From Yamagishiella unicocca (Eukaryota > Chlorophyta > Chlorophyceae > Chlamydomonadales > Volvocaceae): a stretch of 64,000 bases of DNA. Position 1 is the stretch's first letter. Every line of letters begins with the position of its first letter. Below the pieces are notes generated by a model. It was not told the DNA's origin, did not search any database, and was given only the letters and a program-made list of their open reading frames with translations. The position numbers and the translations under genes were made by a program. The stretch lies in NCBI GenBank assembly GCA_003116995.1, contig BDSL01000036.1, forward strand, positions 823,633 through 887,632. Reading direction: 5' to 3'. Below are positions 47,482 to 59,700 of the stretch, one piece after another.

Positions 47482-47697
47482 GTAATTAACGCCCTCGAAG
47501 AATGGCGTCCTTACCTGGAAACTGCCCAGCAATCTGTCATGTTAATAACTGACCATAACCCTCTTATCTGGTTCGATCAAAAGAAGAACCTTTCGCGTAG
47601 GCAAGCGCGCTGGCAGGAATACCTCACGCATTTCCACTACGCCTGGCTTCATCGCCCCGGTCGGCTAAATGTCGCCGACCCTATCAGTCGCATACAG
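47482..47697 (+). pseudogene. Ty3/gypsy RNase H fragment
   Basis: Translates as VINALEEWRPYLETAQQ, then LITDHNPLIWFDQKKNLSRR, QARWQEYLTHFHYAWLHRPG, RLNVADPISR. This is the C-terminal part of a gypsy reverse transcriptase/RNase H, including the TDHNPL and RPG..NVADPISR motifs. It is cut at the 5' side (in-frame stop at 47479) close to the satellite edge. No integrase follows before the 1.3-kb repeat. Confidence 0.9.
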
Positions 47698-47872
47698 GTC
47701 ACTAGGTCGGAACTGGAACTTGAGACCCTGCAGCTTGGTAACCTGCAGCCCGCCTGCCAGCAGCGCCAGTCCGCGGGGCTGTGGTGCCGCGCGCCAGCGC
47801 CACCCAGCAACAGGTCGAGAAGTGTTACACCTGGTGTCGGCGACAGGCGATGCCTGCTGTGGGGCATGACAG

Positions 47873-49205
47873 CTTGACGGTAAACCAACGCACCAGGGAA
47901 GGAGTTTCGCCGCCCGAACTGCTCATTTCCCGTGGCGGGAGTTTCGCGGCTTTGTGCTACACGGACACGCCGTTGAAGCCTCGCAGCTTAGCACACCGAA
48001 ACAGCCCTCCTACGCCTTCTTATCGCCACCTTCGTCCTCCTCCCCTCGATCGCTAATAACAACAATCTCGCCTCTCGCCTGCGGCCCCCCAGCCCGCCCC
48101 TCCAGCTGCGCGCCGGTCGTCTAGCCAGCCGCTCGTGCCGCGTCACACTACCACTGCCACACATCACGTTCTGGCAGTTGGGGCGCTGGGTGTAATCCTC
48201 GAGAATCGCACCTACTGGCACCTACCGTGCCCACCCCAGCAGCATACACCCCGGCAGCATACACCCCAGCTCCGTACACCGACTAGCACATAGATGGCGG
48301 CCATCAGCACCGGCAAACCCCATTCCACTCCCACCCGCTTGCACAGGTGGCTCTGGCGCGACCCGCCCCAGGCCTAGGCGTGAGTCGGCCCGGTGGGGTC
48401 GCGACCGGTGGGGCCGTGCTGCTGCGCAGGCGGCGTGAGTACGGCGAAGCGCACTCGCGCTCCTCCGCCGTGTTGCCTGCCGTGATGTCATGCGTTGTGA
48501 CGTCATGCGTTGTGACATTATGCGTTGTCACGTGGCGTGCCTTACGTGCACAGCTCCGCAGCTGGTGGGGCCATGGTGCGGGCAGCCGCGCCGTTCGGTT
48601 GACTTGGGTGGGGGTGGTCGGTGTTGGAATGGCCGTGGTGCCGTCCCGGAAAACACGACAAGCGACTACCGGTGTATGGATCTGTGTACTGAGGGTTGAG
48701 CGAGATAGAGGTAGGCTGTACAGCTGCGTTAGGGACCCACGCCCAGCCAAGCACGAGGATACCTAACGTTACCGGATCACGTTGCTGAGGCTGTGGGGTG
48801 AGAAAGGCCTCCGGGTGATAGCGGACGGGTAGCTGCAGCCAGCTGCAGCAATGACTTGGGGTCCAGGGGATATAAGGACTCAGTATTGTTGTCCCCGATA
48901 TAGCTGACGCTTCATCGACACATGCTCGGCACCCTGGGCGACGTAGGCGGCGGGAAGAGCAACGGCAGCAAACGGCCTTTGTGAACCTTTATGACAGACG
49001 ATACTTACGTTTCAGCAGGTTGGCGTGCCTCGTACTCTAATACGGAGGAACGCTCACTTCCTCACTGGCAAATTTTCTGTAGTGCATCACCCGTTTGTTA
49101 GGTGGGCCCTATATGGGCTGTACACATATAAGATGCCAGTGATGCAAGTCGCGGGGCATCAACTGAACAATCTTTTCGGAGACACGTCGTACACTGAAAC
49201 CGGGG
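47873..49205 (+). repeat. 1.33-kb direct repeat, left copy
   Basis: Matches 52370-53693 in the same orientation from cttgacggtaaacc to gaaaccgggg, differing by scattered substitutions and a few short indels. It carries ggggatataaggactcag, a TATA-like stretch, about 320 bp from its end. It follows a gypsy RNase H fragment and may be LTR or 3' retroelement sequence. The ends are not TG..CA, so the class is open. Confidence 0.9.
48482..48536 (+). promoter_or_regulatory. tandem TGACGTCA-like sites
   Basis: gtgatgtcatgcgttgtgac is followed by gtcatgcgttgtgacatt and atgcgttgtcacgtgg. That is three spaced copies of tgcgttgtgac with a perfect TGACGTCA and a CACGTG, core motifs of bZIP/bHLH factors in general. 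The same block is at about 52968-53022 in the other repeat copy. Confidence 0.4.
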
Positions 49206-49547
49206 TGGAATCCTCACACCTTACCAGCTAGGATTCAAAGGATTCAAAGTCCACTTTGTCCTTCCCAATCATTACAAACTTGGACGGCCAGTTCTTCATT
49301 TGGACTTCATTTGGACGAAGGATCTGAGGAAACGTCATCAGCCGCGCCATTGGAGCACCGTTTGGATCCCCTGACTGATCGTTCCGTGATTGCTGCAGGG
49401 AAACCGCTGAAAGTCATGAACTAAGACACGCATTCGGCATGTGTGAGCGCGAGCATGTAGAATAAACACAAATGACGTTAATGACTACTGGATAGTCCTT
49501 CGTTAGTGGGGCACTCTTCCGCGAGAGCCTCACACGTTTCACCAACG
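49206..49547. other. upstream region of the BTB gene
   Basis: No gene is seen. It contains short direct repeats (ggattcaaaggattcaaag; ttcatttggacttcatttgg) and must hold the BTB promoter and 5' UTR. Confidence 0.45.
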
Positions 49548-51164
49548 ATGTCTGTCAGCTTTGCTTCCTTTGTTGCTCGCTTGTTTGGCGCCGAGGAGAG
49601 GTCGGATTGTTCAGTGGTTTTCTATTGCGCCGGCACAGAACAGCCTGCCTGTGGCGGGGAGGAGGAGCCCGCTGGCAAGCGCCAAAAAATAGCTGCCGAA
49701 GGCCAGGATACGCAGCCTGCGAGCACGGCTGCAGGCGGCGAGGCCATAGGCGACCCGCTCCCGGCGCACTCACTGGTCATCTGTGGCGGGTCGCCTCGCT
49801 TCCGCGCCCAGTTTGATCGGTGGATTCAGGAGAAAGGTCCTGGAAGTAAGCCAGTGCTCCGAGTGCCCATTGGTGCAGCGGACGAGCTGCCCCACGCCCT
49901 GTCAGCGCTACGCTTCATCTACACTGGCAGGCTGGACGTGAGCAGTGCGGTTGCGCTGCTGCGGGTGTGGCGCATGGCCGCCTACCTGCAAGTGGAGGGG
50001 TGTGTGGAGGCGTGTGACGTGGCCCTGGCTCTAGTTGCGATCGGCACAGCGAGGCAGCAAGACAGCGGGGCACTGACTGGCGTAGCCGAGCTGTATGGCG
50101 GTCGCCACCTGCTTCCCGAGCCCAAAGCCGTCTGGCGGCCGCTTCATGTCTGTCGGCTGCAGCTGCTGCGGCACAGTGGGGCTGCTGGCATCAAGGGCGC
50201 AGTGTCGGAGGGTGGTCCCAGCTTGGGCGAGCTGCTGGCCTGGGCCTTCTGCGACGCGCCCTCTCTGATGAGCGACCTCAAGATGCGGAAGCAGATGGAG
50301 GCGCTCCCTGCCTCCGCCATGGAGGCGCTGCTGGGCAGCGACAGCTTCGCCACCGACGACGAGGCAACCGTGCTGCTGGTGCTGGCCCGCTGGCTGGAGA
50401 GCAACCCTGCCACCCCTGACGCCACCTGCAAGCAGCTGCTCAAACTCATACGACTGAGCCAGCTGAGCAGTACCTACCTGCATGTTGTGCTCCCTGCCAT
50501 CCCTTGGTTCTCCATCAGCGCTAAGGAGCACCGCTTCCTGTGCAATTATGTGGCCGCAACTGATGCCCAACGGCTTATTATTGCCTCAGTAGCTAAGGGC
50601 AAGTACGACTGCAGCTCTGCCTGGTACGCGTCTGCCGCCAGGCCGGCTCCACTCTCCAACGCGGGCAGGGAATACGACTGGTTCATCAACAAGAAGGAGC
50701 TGGAGGCGATGAGCGCAAATGACGGCGTTTGTTGGTTTCCTTGCGAATTCGTCAGCGGAGTAAGGCCGGTATCGTATGGGTTTGAGTGGTCACCCATTGT
50801 TAAGCGCTGCATGGCAGCGGATGCCGCTGGTGTGTTTCTTTTCTGCGACCTGCCCGCTGTACTGCGGCTACCACCAAGCATGCATGTGTTAGCCGCCGTT
50901 AACCCAGGACCTGTTCGCCTGGCGGCATATAAGTGGCGTGAGGACGGCCGCAGGGAGGAAGCGTGGAAATGGACCATCCTGGCTAGCACTTACTTCTCCG
51001 TCGGCAGTGGCCTTGGTAACGCGGCAGCACCCCCCCTGAAGGCAGCATCAGCTGGAGGGAAGCAGGAGGGCCAAGGTGCCGCCACCAAACCCCCTGACCG
51101 GCTGGCCCCCTGGGCCCCCTACCTCCACGACGGCAAGATCAGCGGTACGCTGCTGTGGGACTGA
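49548..51164 (+). CDS. BTB/POZ-BACK domain protein, intronless, 538 aa
   Basis: A single exon from ATG 49548. The BTB fold is seen as SDCSVVFYC, then after a Gly/Glu-rich insert LPAHSLVICGGSPRFRAQFD and LRFIYTGRLDV. A BACK-like helical region follows (FATDDEATVLLVLARWLESN, about 265-285). The C-terminal half is beta-rich (FEWSPIVKRCMAADAAGVFL) and ends LHDGKISGTLLWD. Such proteins commonly act as substrate adaptors for CUL3 ubiquitin ligases. Intronless multi-copy BTB genes are, as I recall, common in volvocine algae. Its coding sequence is intact although it sits between satellite arrays and two direct repeats. Confidence 0.9.
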   Translation: MSVSFASFVARLFGAEERSDCSVVFYCAGTEQPACGGEEEPAGKRQKIAAEGQDTQPASTAAGGEAIGDPLPAHSLVICGGSPRFRAQFDRWIQEKGPGSKPVLRVPIGAADELPHALSALRFIYTGRLDVSSAVALLRVWRMAAYLQVEGCVEACDVALALVAIGTARQQDSGALTGVAELYGGRHLLPEPKAVWRPLHVCRLQLLRHSGAAGIKGAVSEGGPSLGELLAWAFCDAPSLMSDLKMRKQMEALPASAMEALLGSDSFATDDEATVLLVLARWLESNPATPDATCKQLLKLIRLSQLSSTYLHVVLPAIPWFSISAKEHRFLCNYVAATDAQRLIIASVAKGKYDCSSAWYASAARPAPLSNAGREYDWFINKKELEAMSANDGVCWFPCEFVSGVRPVSYGFEWSPIVKRCMAADAAGVFLFCDLPAVLRLPPSMHVLAAVNPGPVRLAAYKWREDGRREEAWKWTILASTYFSVGSGLGNAAAPPLKAASAGGKQEGQGAATKPPDRLAPWAPYLHDGKISGTLLWD

Positions 51165-51286
51165 GCTTGGGGGATGGTTGTTAGTGTCTTGCTGCACGCG
51201 TATCGGTGACGTGGCTGTGGAATGCCTTTGGGGCTCAGTAGGAGCTTACTGCATGATAGTGTATACCCACGCGGATGCGTACACCG

Positions 51287-51291
51287 TGTAA
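51287..51291 (+). terminator. TGTAA poly(A) signal, BTB gene
   Basis: TGTAA 122 bp beyond the stop codon. Another lies near 51508. Confidence 0.6.
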
Positions 51292-52369
51292 GGATGGTTG
51301 AGGACGGGATGGGTTGCGGAATGTCAAGGTTTGTTGTACTCAGTGCACGAACATATCGTCCCACAGGTGACCGTGCTGATTTGAGGCCTTCGTGATGCGG
51401 CTTCCTAGATCTCGTGTCAGTCTTGAGTTGCGATGCGGAGATGAAGGCCCCTTTTACTTGCACGTGTGTGCGTCGTAAGGTGGCGTGCATCTGCAATGTG
51501 AGCTATCGTGTAACGGGGTGGCATGCATGCTAGAACGACGTTGCTGGCTATTGCTGTACGTCTGGTATAGTGGCAGCGGCACGGCGCGGCCCTTAGTCAA
51601 TGGGTGCGCTCGAGGAGTAGATAAAAATTGACAGGTCGGGCTGGGTCATACCGGCAATAATACTCAAAGTTTTAAGGGCGTCAACTCGCCTCCTCCGCTA
51701 CAGCAGGTACCGTGGTATGGTAGCAGCTAATGGTAGCGCAGTGGGCGCCTGACCAGTCGGAAGAGTCATATCGGGCGCATCGAAGGGCACTCGTGTCGCT
51801 GGGAGCACCATCACCGTCAGTGGCCCTCGCGGGGGGGGGTCTCTGGAGGCCCCGCCGTTGGCCCCACCTCCCATCTTGCATGCCAAGCAACATCCCTGGA
51901 GCTCCATAAGGTTTGCACATTCATCCCTACAGTCATTGCAACCAGACACACCTCCAGCGTACATGCGCGACACACCCACACCTCATAAGGTTGAGGATCG
52001 ACCTGATTAAGCTCGTGCACACACGCTTTGGCGCCGCAAACGTTAGCGGACAGCAAGTAAGCGACTCTTCCCTTGAAGGTACCGATAATAAAGCAAATAA
52101 GCGGTACTCCCCATGATTCATGTGTGTTCACACATGCTTACAATGATGCGCCCAAATATGGCTGCTCCCCGCGTCGGCCGACCTCTCCTCTCCGGTCTTA
52201 GTCAGCCTGGCAGCCGCTCGCCTCTCCGACCTGCTCTCATCTCCCCGCCGGATTCTCACTCCCGCCACACCCGCGCACGCACAGCCCTCAGCCGCCGCTA
52301 CCGCATCACGTATCACGACTTGTCCTTCTCCCGGCACCCCTGTCCGCCGGGCACAAACACACACCCTGC
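51292..52369. other. spacer between BTB gene and right repeat
   Basis: No supported gene. A Cys-rich minus-strand frame (51979-51698, CNDCRDECANLMELQGCCLA) lacks partner exons or a known domain. Confidence 0.4.
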
Positions 52370-53693
52370 CTTGACGGTAAACCAACGCACCCAGGAAGGA
52401 GTTTCGCCGCCCGAACTGCTCATTTCCCGTGGCGGGAGTTTCGCGGCTTTGTGCTACACGGACACGCCGTTGAAGCCTCGCAGCTTAGCACACCGAAGCA
52501 GCCCTCCTACGCCTTCTTATCGCCACCTTCGTCCTCCTCCCCTCGATCGCTAATAGCAACAATCCCGCCTCTCGCCTGCGGCCCCCCAGCCCGCCCCTAC
52601 AGCTGCGCGCCGGTCGTCTAGCCAGCCGCTCGTGCCGCGTCACACTACCACTGCCACACATCACGTTATGGCAGTTGGGGCGCTGGATGTAATCCTCGAG
52701 GACCCACCCCACCAACTGGCACCTACCGTGCCCACCCCAGCAGCCTACACCCCGGCAGCCTACACCCACTAGCACACAGATGGCGGCCATCAGCACCGGC
52801 AAACCCCATTCCATTCCCACCCGCTTGCGCAGGTGGCTCTGGCGCGACCCGCCCAAGGCCTAGGCGTGACTCGGCCCGGTGGGGTCGCGACCGGTGGGGC
52901 CGTGCTGCTGCGCAGGCGGCGTGAGTACGGCGAAGCGCACTCGCGCTCCTCCGCCGTGTTGCCTGCCGTGATGTCATGCGTTGTGACGTCATGCGTTGTG
53001 ACATTATGCGTTGTCACGTGGCGTGCCTTACGTGCACAGCTCCGCAGCTGGTGGGGCCATGGTGCGGGCAGCCGCGCCGTTCGGTTGACTTGGGTGGGGG
53101 TGGTCGGTGTTGTAATGGCCGTGGTGCCGTCCCGGAAAACACGACAAGCGACTACCGGTGTATGGATCTGTGTACTGAGGGTTGAGCGAGGTAGAGGTAG
53201 GCTGTACAGCTGCGTTAGGGACCCACGCCCAGCCAAGCACGAGGATACCTAACGTTACCGGATCACGTTGCTGAGGCTGTGGGGTGAGAAAGGCCTCCGG
53301 GTGATTGCGGACGGGTAGCTGCAGCCAGCTGCAGCAATGACTTGGGGTCCAGGGGATATAAGGACTCAGTATTGTTGGCCCCGATATGGCTGAGGCTTCA
53401 TCGACACATGCTCGGCACCCTGGGCGACCTAGGCGGAAAGACCCGCCATAGACGCGGGAAGAGCAACGGCAGCAAACTGCCTTTGTGAACCTTTATGACA
53501 GACGATACTTACGTTTCAGCAGGTTGGCGTGCCTCGTACTTTAGTACGGAGGAGCGCTATAGTATACACTTCCTCACGGCTCGAATCCAGGTGGGCCCTA
53601 TATGGGCTGTACACATGTAAGATGCCAGTTATGCAAGCCGCGGGGCATCAACTGAATATTTTTTCGGAGACACGTTGTACAGTGAAACCGGGG
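52370..53693 (+). repeat. 1.32-kb direct repeat, right copy
   Basis: Second copy of 47873-49205. It is joined directly to satellite at 53715 after a 21-bp linker (acctcatgccatggcacaga and one base). A short block, gaaagacccgccatagacgc, near 53436 is absent from the left copy, and the left copy has extra bases near 49065-49100. Confidence 0.9.
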
Positions 53694-53714
53694 ACCTCAT
53701 GCCATGGCACAGAC

Positions 53715-56700
53715 CGAGGACGTCCGGGCCGATCGGCAAGCATCGGCTTCTCCGGCAACCTTCGATCGGCCTCGCTCTTGGGCACGCAACTTAACGGTAG
53801 CAATAACTAGGTGAAAGGAACGTCCCCACCGAAATTCGCCTCTTGGGATCGCCGCACGAGGACGTCCGGGCCAATCGGCAAGCATCGGCTTCTCCGGCAA
53901 CCTTCGATCGGCCTCGCTCTTGGGCACGCAGCTTAACGGTAGATATACCTAGGTGAAAGGAACTTCCCAACCGAAATTCGCCTCTGGGGATCGCCGCACG
54001 AGGACGTCCGGGCCAATCGGCAAGCATCGGCTTCTCCGGCAACCTTCGATCGGCCTCGCTCTTGGGCACGCAGCTTAACGGTAGATATACCTAGGTGAAA
54101 GGAACGTCCCCACCGAAATTCGTCTCTGGGGATCGCCGCACGAGGACGTCCTGGCCAATCGGCAAGCATCGGCTTCTCCGGCAACCTTCGATCGGCCTCG
54201 CTCTTGGGCACGCAGCTTAACGGTAGATATACCTAGGTATAAGGAACGTCCCCACCGAAATTCGCCTCTGGGGATCGCCGCACGAGGACGTCCTGGCCAA
54301 TCGGCAAGCATCGGCTTCTCCGGCAACCTTCGATCGGCCTCGCTCTTGGGCACGCAGCTTAACGGTAGATATACCTAGGTGAAAGGAACGTCCCCACCGA
54401 AATTCGCCTCTGGGGATCGCCGCACGAGGACGTCCGGGCCAATCGGCAAGCATCGGCTTCTCCGGCAACCTCGCTCTTGGGCACGCAGCTTAACGGTAGA
54501 TATACCTAGGTGAAAGGAACGTCCCCACCGAAATTCGCCTCTGGGGATCGCCGCACGAGGACGTCCGGGCCAATCGGCAAGCATCGGCTTCTCCGGCAAC
54601 CTTCGATCGGCCTCGCTCTTGGGCACGCAGCTTAACGGTAGATATACCTAGGTGAAAGGAACGTCCCCACCGAAATTCGCCTCTGGGGATCGCCGCACGA
54701 GGACGTCCGGGCCAATCGGCAAGCATCGGCTTCTCCGGCAACCTCGCTCTTGGGCACGCAGCTTAACGGTAGATATACCTAGGTGAAAGGAACGTCCCCA
54801 CCGAAATTCGCCTCTGGGGATCGCCGCACGAGGACGTCCGGGCCAATCGGCAAGCATCGGCTTCTCCGGCAACCTTCGATCGGCCTCGCTCTTGGGCACG
54901 CAGCTTAACGGTAGATATACCTAGGTGAAAGGAACGTCCCCACCGAAATTCGCCTCTGGGGATCGCCGCACGAGGACGTCCGGGCCAATCGGCAAGCATC
55001 GGCTTCTCCGGCAACCTTCGATCGGCCTCGCTCTTGGGCACGCAGCTTAACGGTAGATATACCTAGGTGAAAGGAACGTCCCCACCGAAATTCGCCTCTG
55101 GGGATCGCCGCACGAGGACGTCCTGGCCAATCGGCAAGCATCGGCTTCTCCGGCAACCTTCGATCGGCCTCGCTCTTGGGCACGCAGCTTAACGGTAGAT
55201 ATACCTAGGTGAAAGGAACGTCCCCACCGAAATTCGCCTCTGGGGATCGCCGCACGAGGACGTCCTGGCCAATCGGCAAGCATCGGCTTCTCCGGCAACC
55301 TTCGATCGGCCTCGCTCTTGGGCACGCAGCTTAACGGTAGATATACCTAGGTGAAAGGAACGTCCCCACCGAAATTCGCCTCTGGGGATCGCCGCACGAG
55401 GACGTCCGGGCCAATCGGCAAGCATCGGCTTCTCCGGCAACCTTCGATCGGCCTCGCTCTTGGGCACGCAGCTTAACGGTAGATATACCTAGGTGAAAGG
55501 AACTTCCTCACCGAAATTCGCCTCTGGGGATCGCCGCACGAGGACGTCCGGGCCAATCGGCAAGCATCGGCTTCTCCGGCAACCTTCGATCGGCCTCGCT
55601 CTTGGGCACGCAGCTTAACGGTAGATATACCTAGGTGAAAGGAACGTCCCCACCGAAATTCGTCTCTGGGGATCGCCGCACGAGGACGTCCTGGCCAATC
55701 GGCAAGCATCGGCTTCTCCGGCAACCTTCGATCGGCCTCGCTCTTGGGCACGCAGCTTAACGGTAGATATACCTAGGTAAAGGAACGTCCCCACCGAAAT
55801 TCGCCTCTGGGGATCGCCGCACGAGGACGTCCGGCCAATCGGCAAGCATCGGCTTCTCCGGCAACCTTCGATCGGCCTCGCTCTTGGGCACGCAGCTTAA
55901 CGGTAGATATACCTAGGTGAAAGGAACGTCCCCACCGAAATTCGCCTCTGGGGATCGCCGCACGAGGACGTCCGGGCCAATCGGCAAGCATCGGCTTCTC
56001 CGGCAACCTTCGATCACGCAGCTTAACGGTAGATATACCTAGGTGAAAGGAACGTCCCCACCGAAATTCGCCTCTGGGGATCGCCGCACGAGGACGTTCG
56101 GCAAGCATCGGCTTCTCCGGCAACCTTCGATCGGCCTCGCTCTTGGGCACGCAGCTTAACGGTAGATATACCTAGGTGAAAGGAACGTCCCCACCGAAAT
56201 TCGCCTCTGGGGATCGCCGCACGAGGACGTCCGGCCAATCGGCAAGCATCGGCTTCTCCGGCAACCTTCGATCGGCCTCGCTCTTGGGCACGCAGCTTAA
56301 CGGTAGATATACCTAGGCGTCCCCACCGAAATTCGCCTCTGGGGATCGCCGCACGAGGACGTCCGGGCCAATCGGCAAGCATCGGCTTCTCCGGCAACCT
56401 TCGATCGGCCTCGCTCTTGGGCACGCAGCTTAACGGTAGATATACCTAGGTGAAAGGAACGTCCCCACCGAAATTCGCCTCTGGGGATCGCCGCACGAGG
56501 ACGTCCGGGCCAATCGGCAAGCATCGGCTTCTCCGGCAACCTTCGATCGGCCTCGCTCTTGGGCACGCAGCTTAACGGTAGATATACCTAGGTGAAAGGA
56601 ACGTCCCCACCGAAATTCGCCTCTGGGGATCGCCGCACGAGGACGTCCGGGCCAATCGGCAAGCATCGGCTTCTCCGGCAACCTTCGATCGGCCTCGCTC

Positions 56701-59700
56701 TTGGGCACGCAGCTTAACGGTAGATATACCTAGGTGAAAGGAACGTCCCCACCGAAATTCGCCTCTGGGGATCGCCGCACGAGGACGTCCGGGCCAATCG
56801 GCAAGCATCGGCTTCTCCGGCAACCTTCGATCGGCCTCGCTCTTGGGCACGCAGCTTAACGGTAGATATACCTAGGTGAAAGGAACGTCCCCACCGAAAT
56901 TCGCCTCTGGGGATCGCCGCACGAGGACGTCCGGGCCAATCGGCAAGCATCGGCTTCTCCGGCAACCTTCGATCGGCCTCGCTCTTGGGCACGCAGCTTA
57001 ACGGTAGATATACCTAGGTGAAAGGAACGTCCCCACCGAAATTCGCCTCTGGGGATCGCCGCACGAGGACGTCCGGGCCAATCGGCAAGCATCGGCTTCT
57101 CCGGCAACCTTCGATCGGCCTCGCTCTTGGGCACGCAGCTTAACGGTAGATATACCTAGGTGAAAGGAACGTCCCACCGAAATTCGCCTCTGGGGATCGC
57201 CGCACGAGGACGTCCTGGCCAATCGGCAAGCATCGGCTTCTCCGGCAACCTTCGATCGGCCTCGCTCTTGGGCACGCAGCTTAACGGTAGATATACCTAG
57301 GTGAAAGGAACGTCCCCACCGAAATTCGCCTCTGGGGATCGCCGCACGAGGACGTCCGGGCCAATCGGCAAGCATCGGCTTCTCCGGCAACCTTCGATCG
57401 GCCTCGCTCTTGGGCACGCAGCTTAACGGTAGATATACCTAGGTGAAAGGAACGTCCCCACCGAAATTCGCCTCTGGGGATCGCCGCACGAGGACGTCCG
57501 GGCCAATCGGCAAGCATCGGCTTCTCCGGCAACCTTCGATCGGCCTCGCTCTTGGGCACGCAGCTTAACGGTAGATATACCTAGGTGAAAGGAACGTCCC
57601 CACCGAAATTCGCCTCTGGGGATCGCCGCACGAGGACGTCCGGCCAATCGGCAAGCATCGGCTTCTCCGGCAACCTTCGATCGGCCTCGCTCTTGGGCAC
57701 GCAGCTTAACGGTAGATATACCTAGGTGAAAGGAACGTCCCCACCGAAATTCGCCTCTGGGGATCGCCGCACGAGGACGTCCGGGCCAATCGGCAAGCAT
57801 CGGCTTCTCCGGCAACCTTCGATCGGCCTCCTCTTGGGCACGCAGCTTAACGGTAGATATACCTAGGTGAAAGGAACGTCCCCACCGAAATTCGCCTCTG
57901 GGGATCGCCGCACGAGGACGTCCGGGCCAATCGGCAAGCATCGGCTTCTCCGGCAACCTTCGATCGGCCTCGCTCTTGGGCACGCAGCTTAACGGTAGAT
58001 ATACCTAGGTGAAAGGAACGTCCCCACCGAAATTCGCCTCTGGGGATCGCCGCACGAGGACGTCCGGGCCAATCGGCAAGCATCGGCTTCTCCGGCAACC
58101 TTCGATCGGCCTCGCTCTTGGGCACGCAGCTTAACGGTAGATATACCTAGGTGAAAGGAACGTCCCCACCGAAATTCGCCTCTGGGGATCGCCGCACGAG
58201 GACGTCCGGGCCAATCGGCAAGCATCGGCTTCTCCGGCAACCTTCGATCGGCCTCGCTCTTGGGCACGCAGCTTAACGGTAGATATACCTAGGTGAAAGG
58301 AACGTCCCCACCGAAATTCGCCTCTGGGGATCGCCGCACGAGGACGTCCTGGCCAATCGGCAAGCATCGGCTTCTCCGGCAACCTTCGATCGGCCTCGCT
58401 CTTGGGCACGCAGCTTAACGGTAGATATACCTAGGTGAAAGGAACGTCCCCACCGAAATTCGCCTCTGGGGATCGCCGCACGAGGACGTCCGGGCCAATC
58501 GGCAAGCATCGGCTTCTCCGGCAACCTTCGATCGGCCTCGCTCTTGGGCACGCAGCTTAACGGTAGATATACCTAGGTGAAAGGAACGTCCCCACCGAAA
58601 TTCGCCTCTGGGGATCGCCGCACGAGGACGTCCGGGCCAATCGGCAAGCATCGGCTTCTCCGGCAACCTTCGATCGGCCTCGCTCTTGGGCACGCAGCTT
58701 AACGGTAGATATACCTAGGTGAAAGGAACGTCCCCACCGAAATTCGCCTCTGGGATCGCCGCACGAGGACGTCCTGGCCAATCGGCAAGCATCGGCTTCT
58801 CCGGCAACCTTCGATCGGCCTCGCTCTTGGGCACGCAGCTTAACGGTAGATATACCTAGGTGAAAGGAACGTCCCCACCGAAATTCGCCTCTGGGGATCG
58901 CCGCACGAGGACGTCCGGGCCAATCGGCAAGCATCGGCTTCTCCGGCAACCTTCGATCGGCCTCGCTCTTGGGCACGCAGCTTAACGGTAGATATACCTA
59001 GGTGAAAGGAACGTCCCCACCGAAATTCGCCTCTGGGGATCGCCGCACGAGGACGTCCGGCCAATCGGCAAGCATCGGCTTCTCCGGCAACCTTCGATCG
59101 GCCTCGCTCTTGGGCACGCAGCTTAACGGTAGATATACCTAGGTGAAAGGAACGTCCCCACCGAAATTCGCCTCTGGGGATCGCCGCACGAGGACGTCCT
59201 GGCCAATCGGCAAGCATCGGCTTCTCCGGCAACCTTCGATCGGCCTCGCTCTTGGGCACGCAGCTTAACGGTAGATATACCTAGGTGAAAGGAACGTCCC
59301 CACCGAAATTCGCCTCTGGGGATCGCCGCACGAGGACGTCCGGGCCAATCGGCAAGCATCGGCTTCTCCGGCAACCTTCGATCGGCCTCGCTCTTGGGCA
59401 CGCAGCTTAACGGTAGATATACCTAGGTGAAAGGAACGTCCCCACCGAAATTCGCCTCTGGGGATCGCCGCACGAGGACGTCCGGGCCAATCGGCAAGCA
59501 TCGGCTTCTCCGGCAACCTTCGATCGCTCGCTCTTGGGCACGCAGCTTAACGGTAGATATACCTAGGTGAAAGGAACGTCCCCACCGAAATTCGCCTCTG
59601 GGGATCGCCGCACGAGGACGTCCGGGCCAATCGGCAAGCATCGGCTTCTCCGGCAACCTTCGATCGGCCTCGCTCTTGGGCACGCAGCTTAACGGTAGAT

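Noticed and set aside
47873..53693. Calling 47873-53693 a complete LTR retrotransposon
   Set aside because: The two repeats lack TG..CA ends. Between them is a BTB host-type gene with no gag or pol, and the RNase H fragment lies outside the pair.
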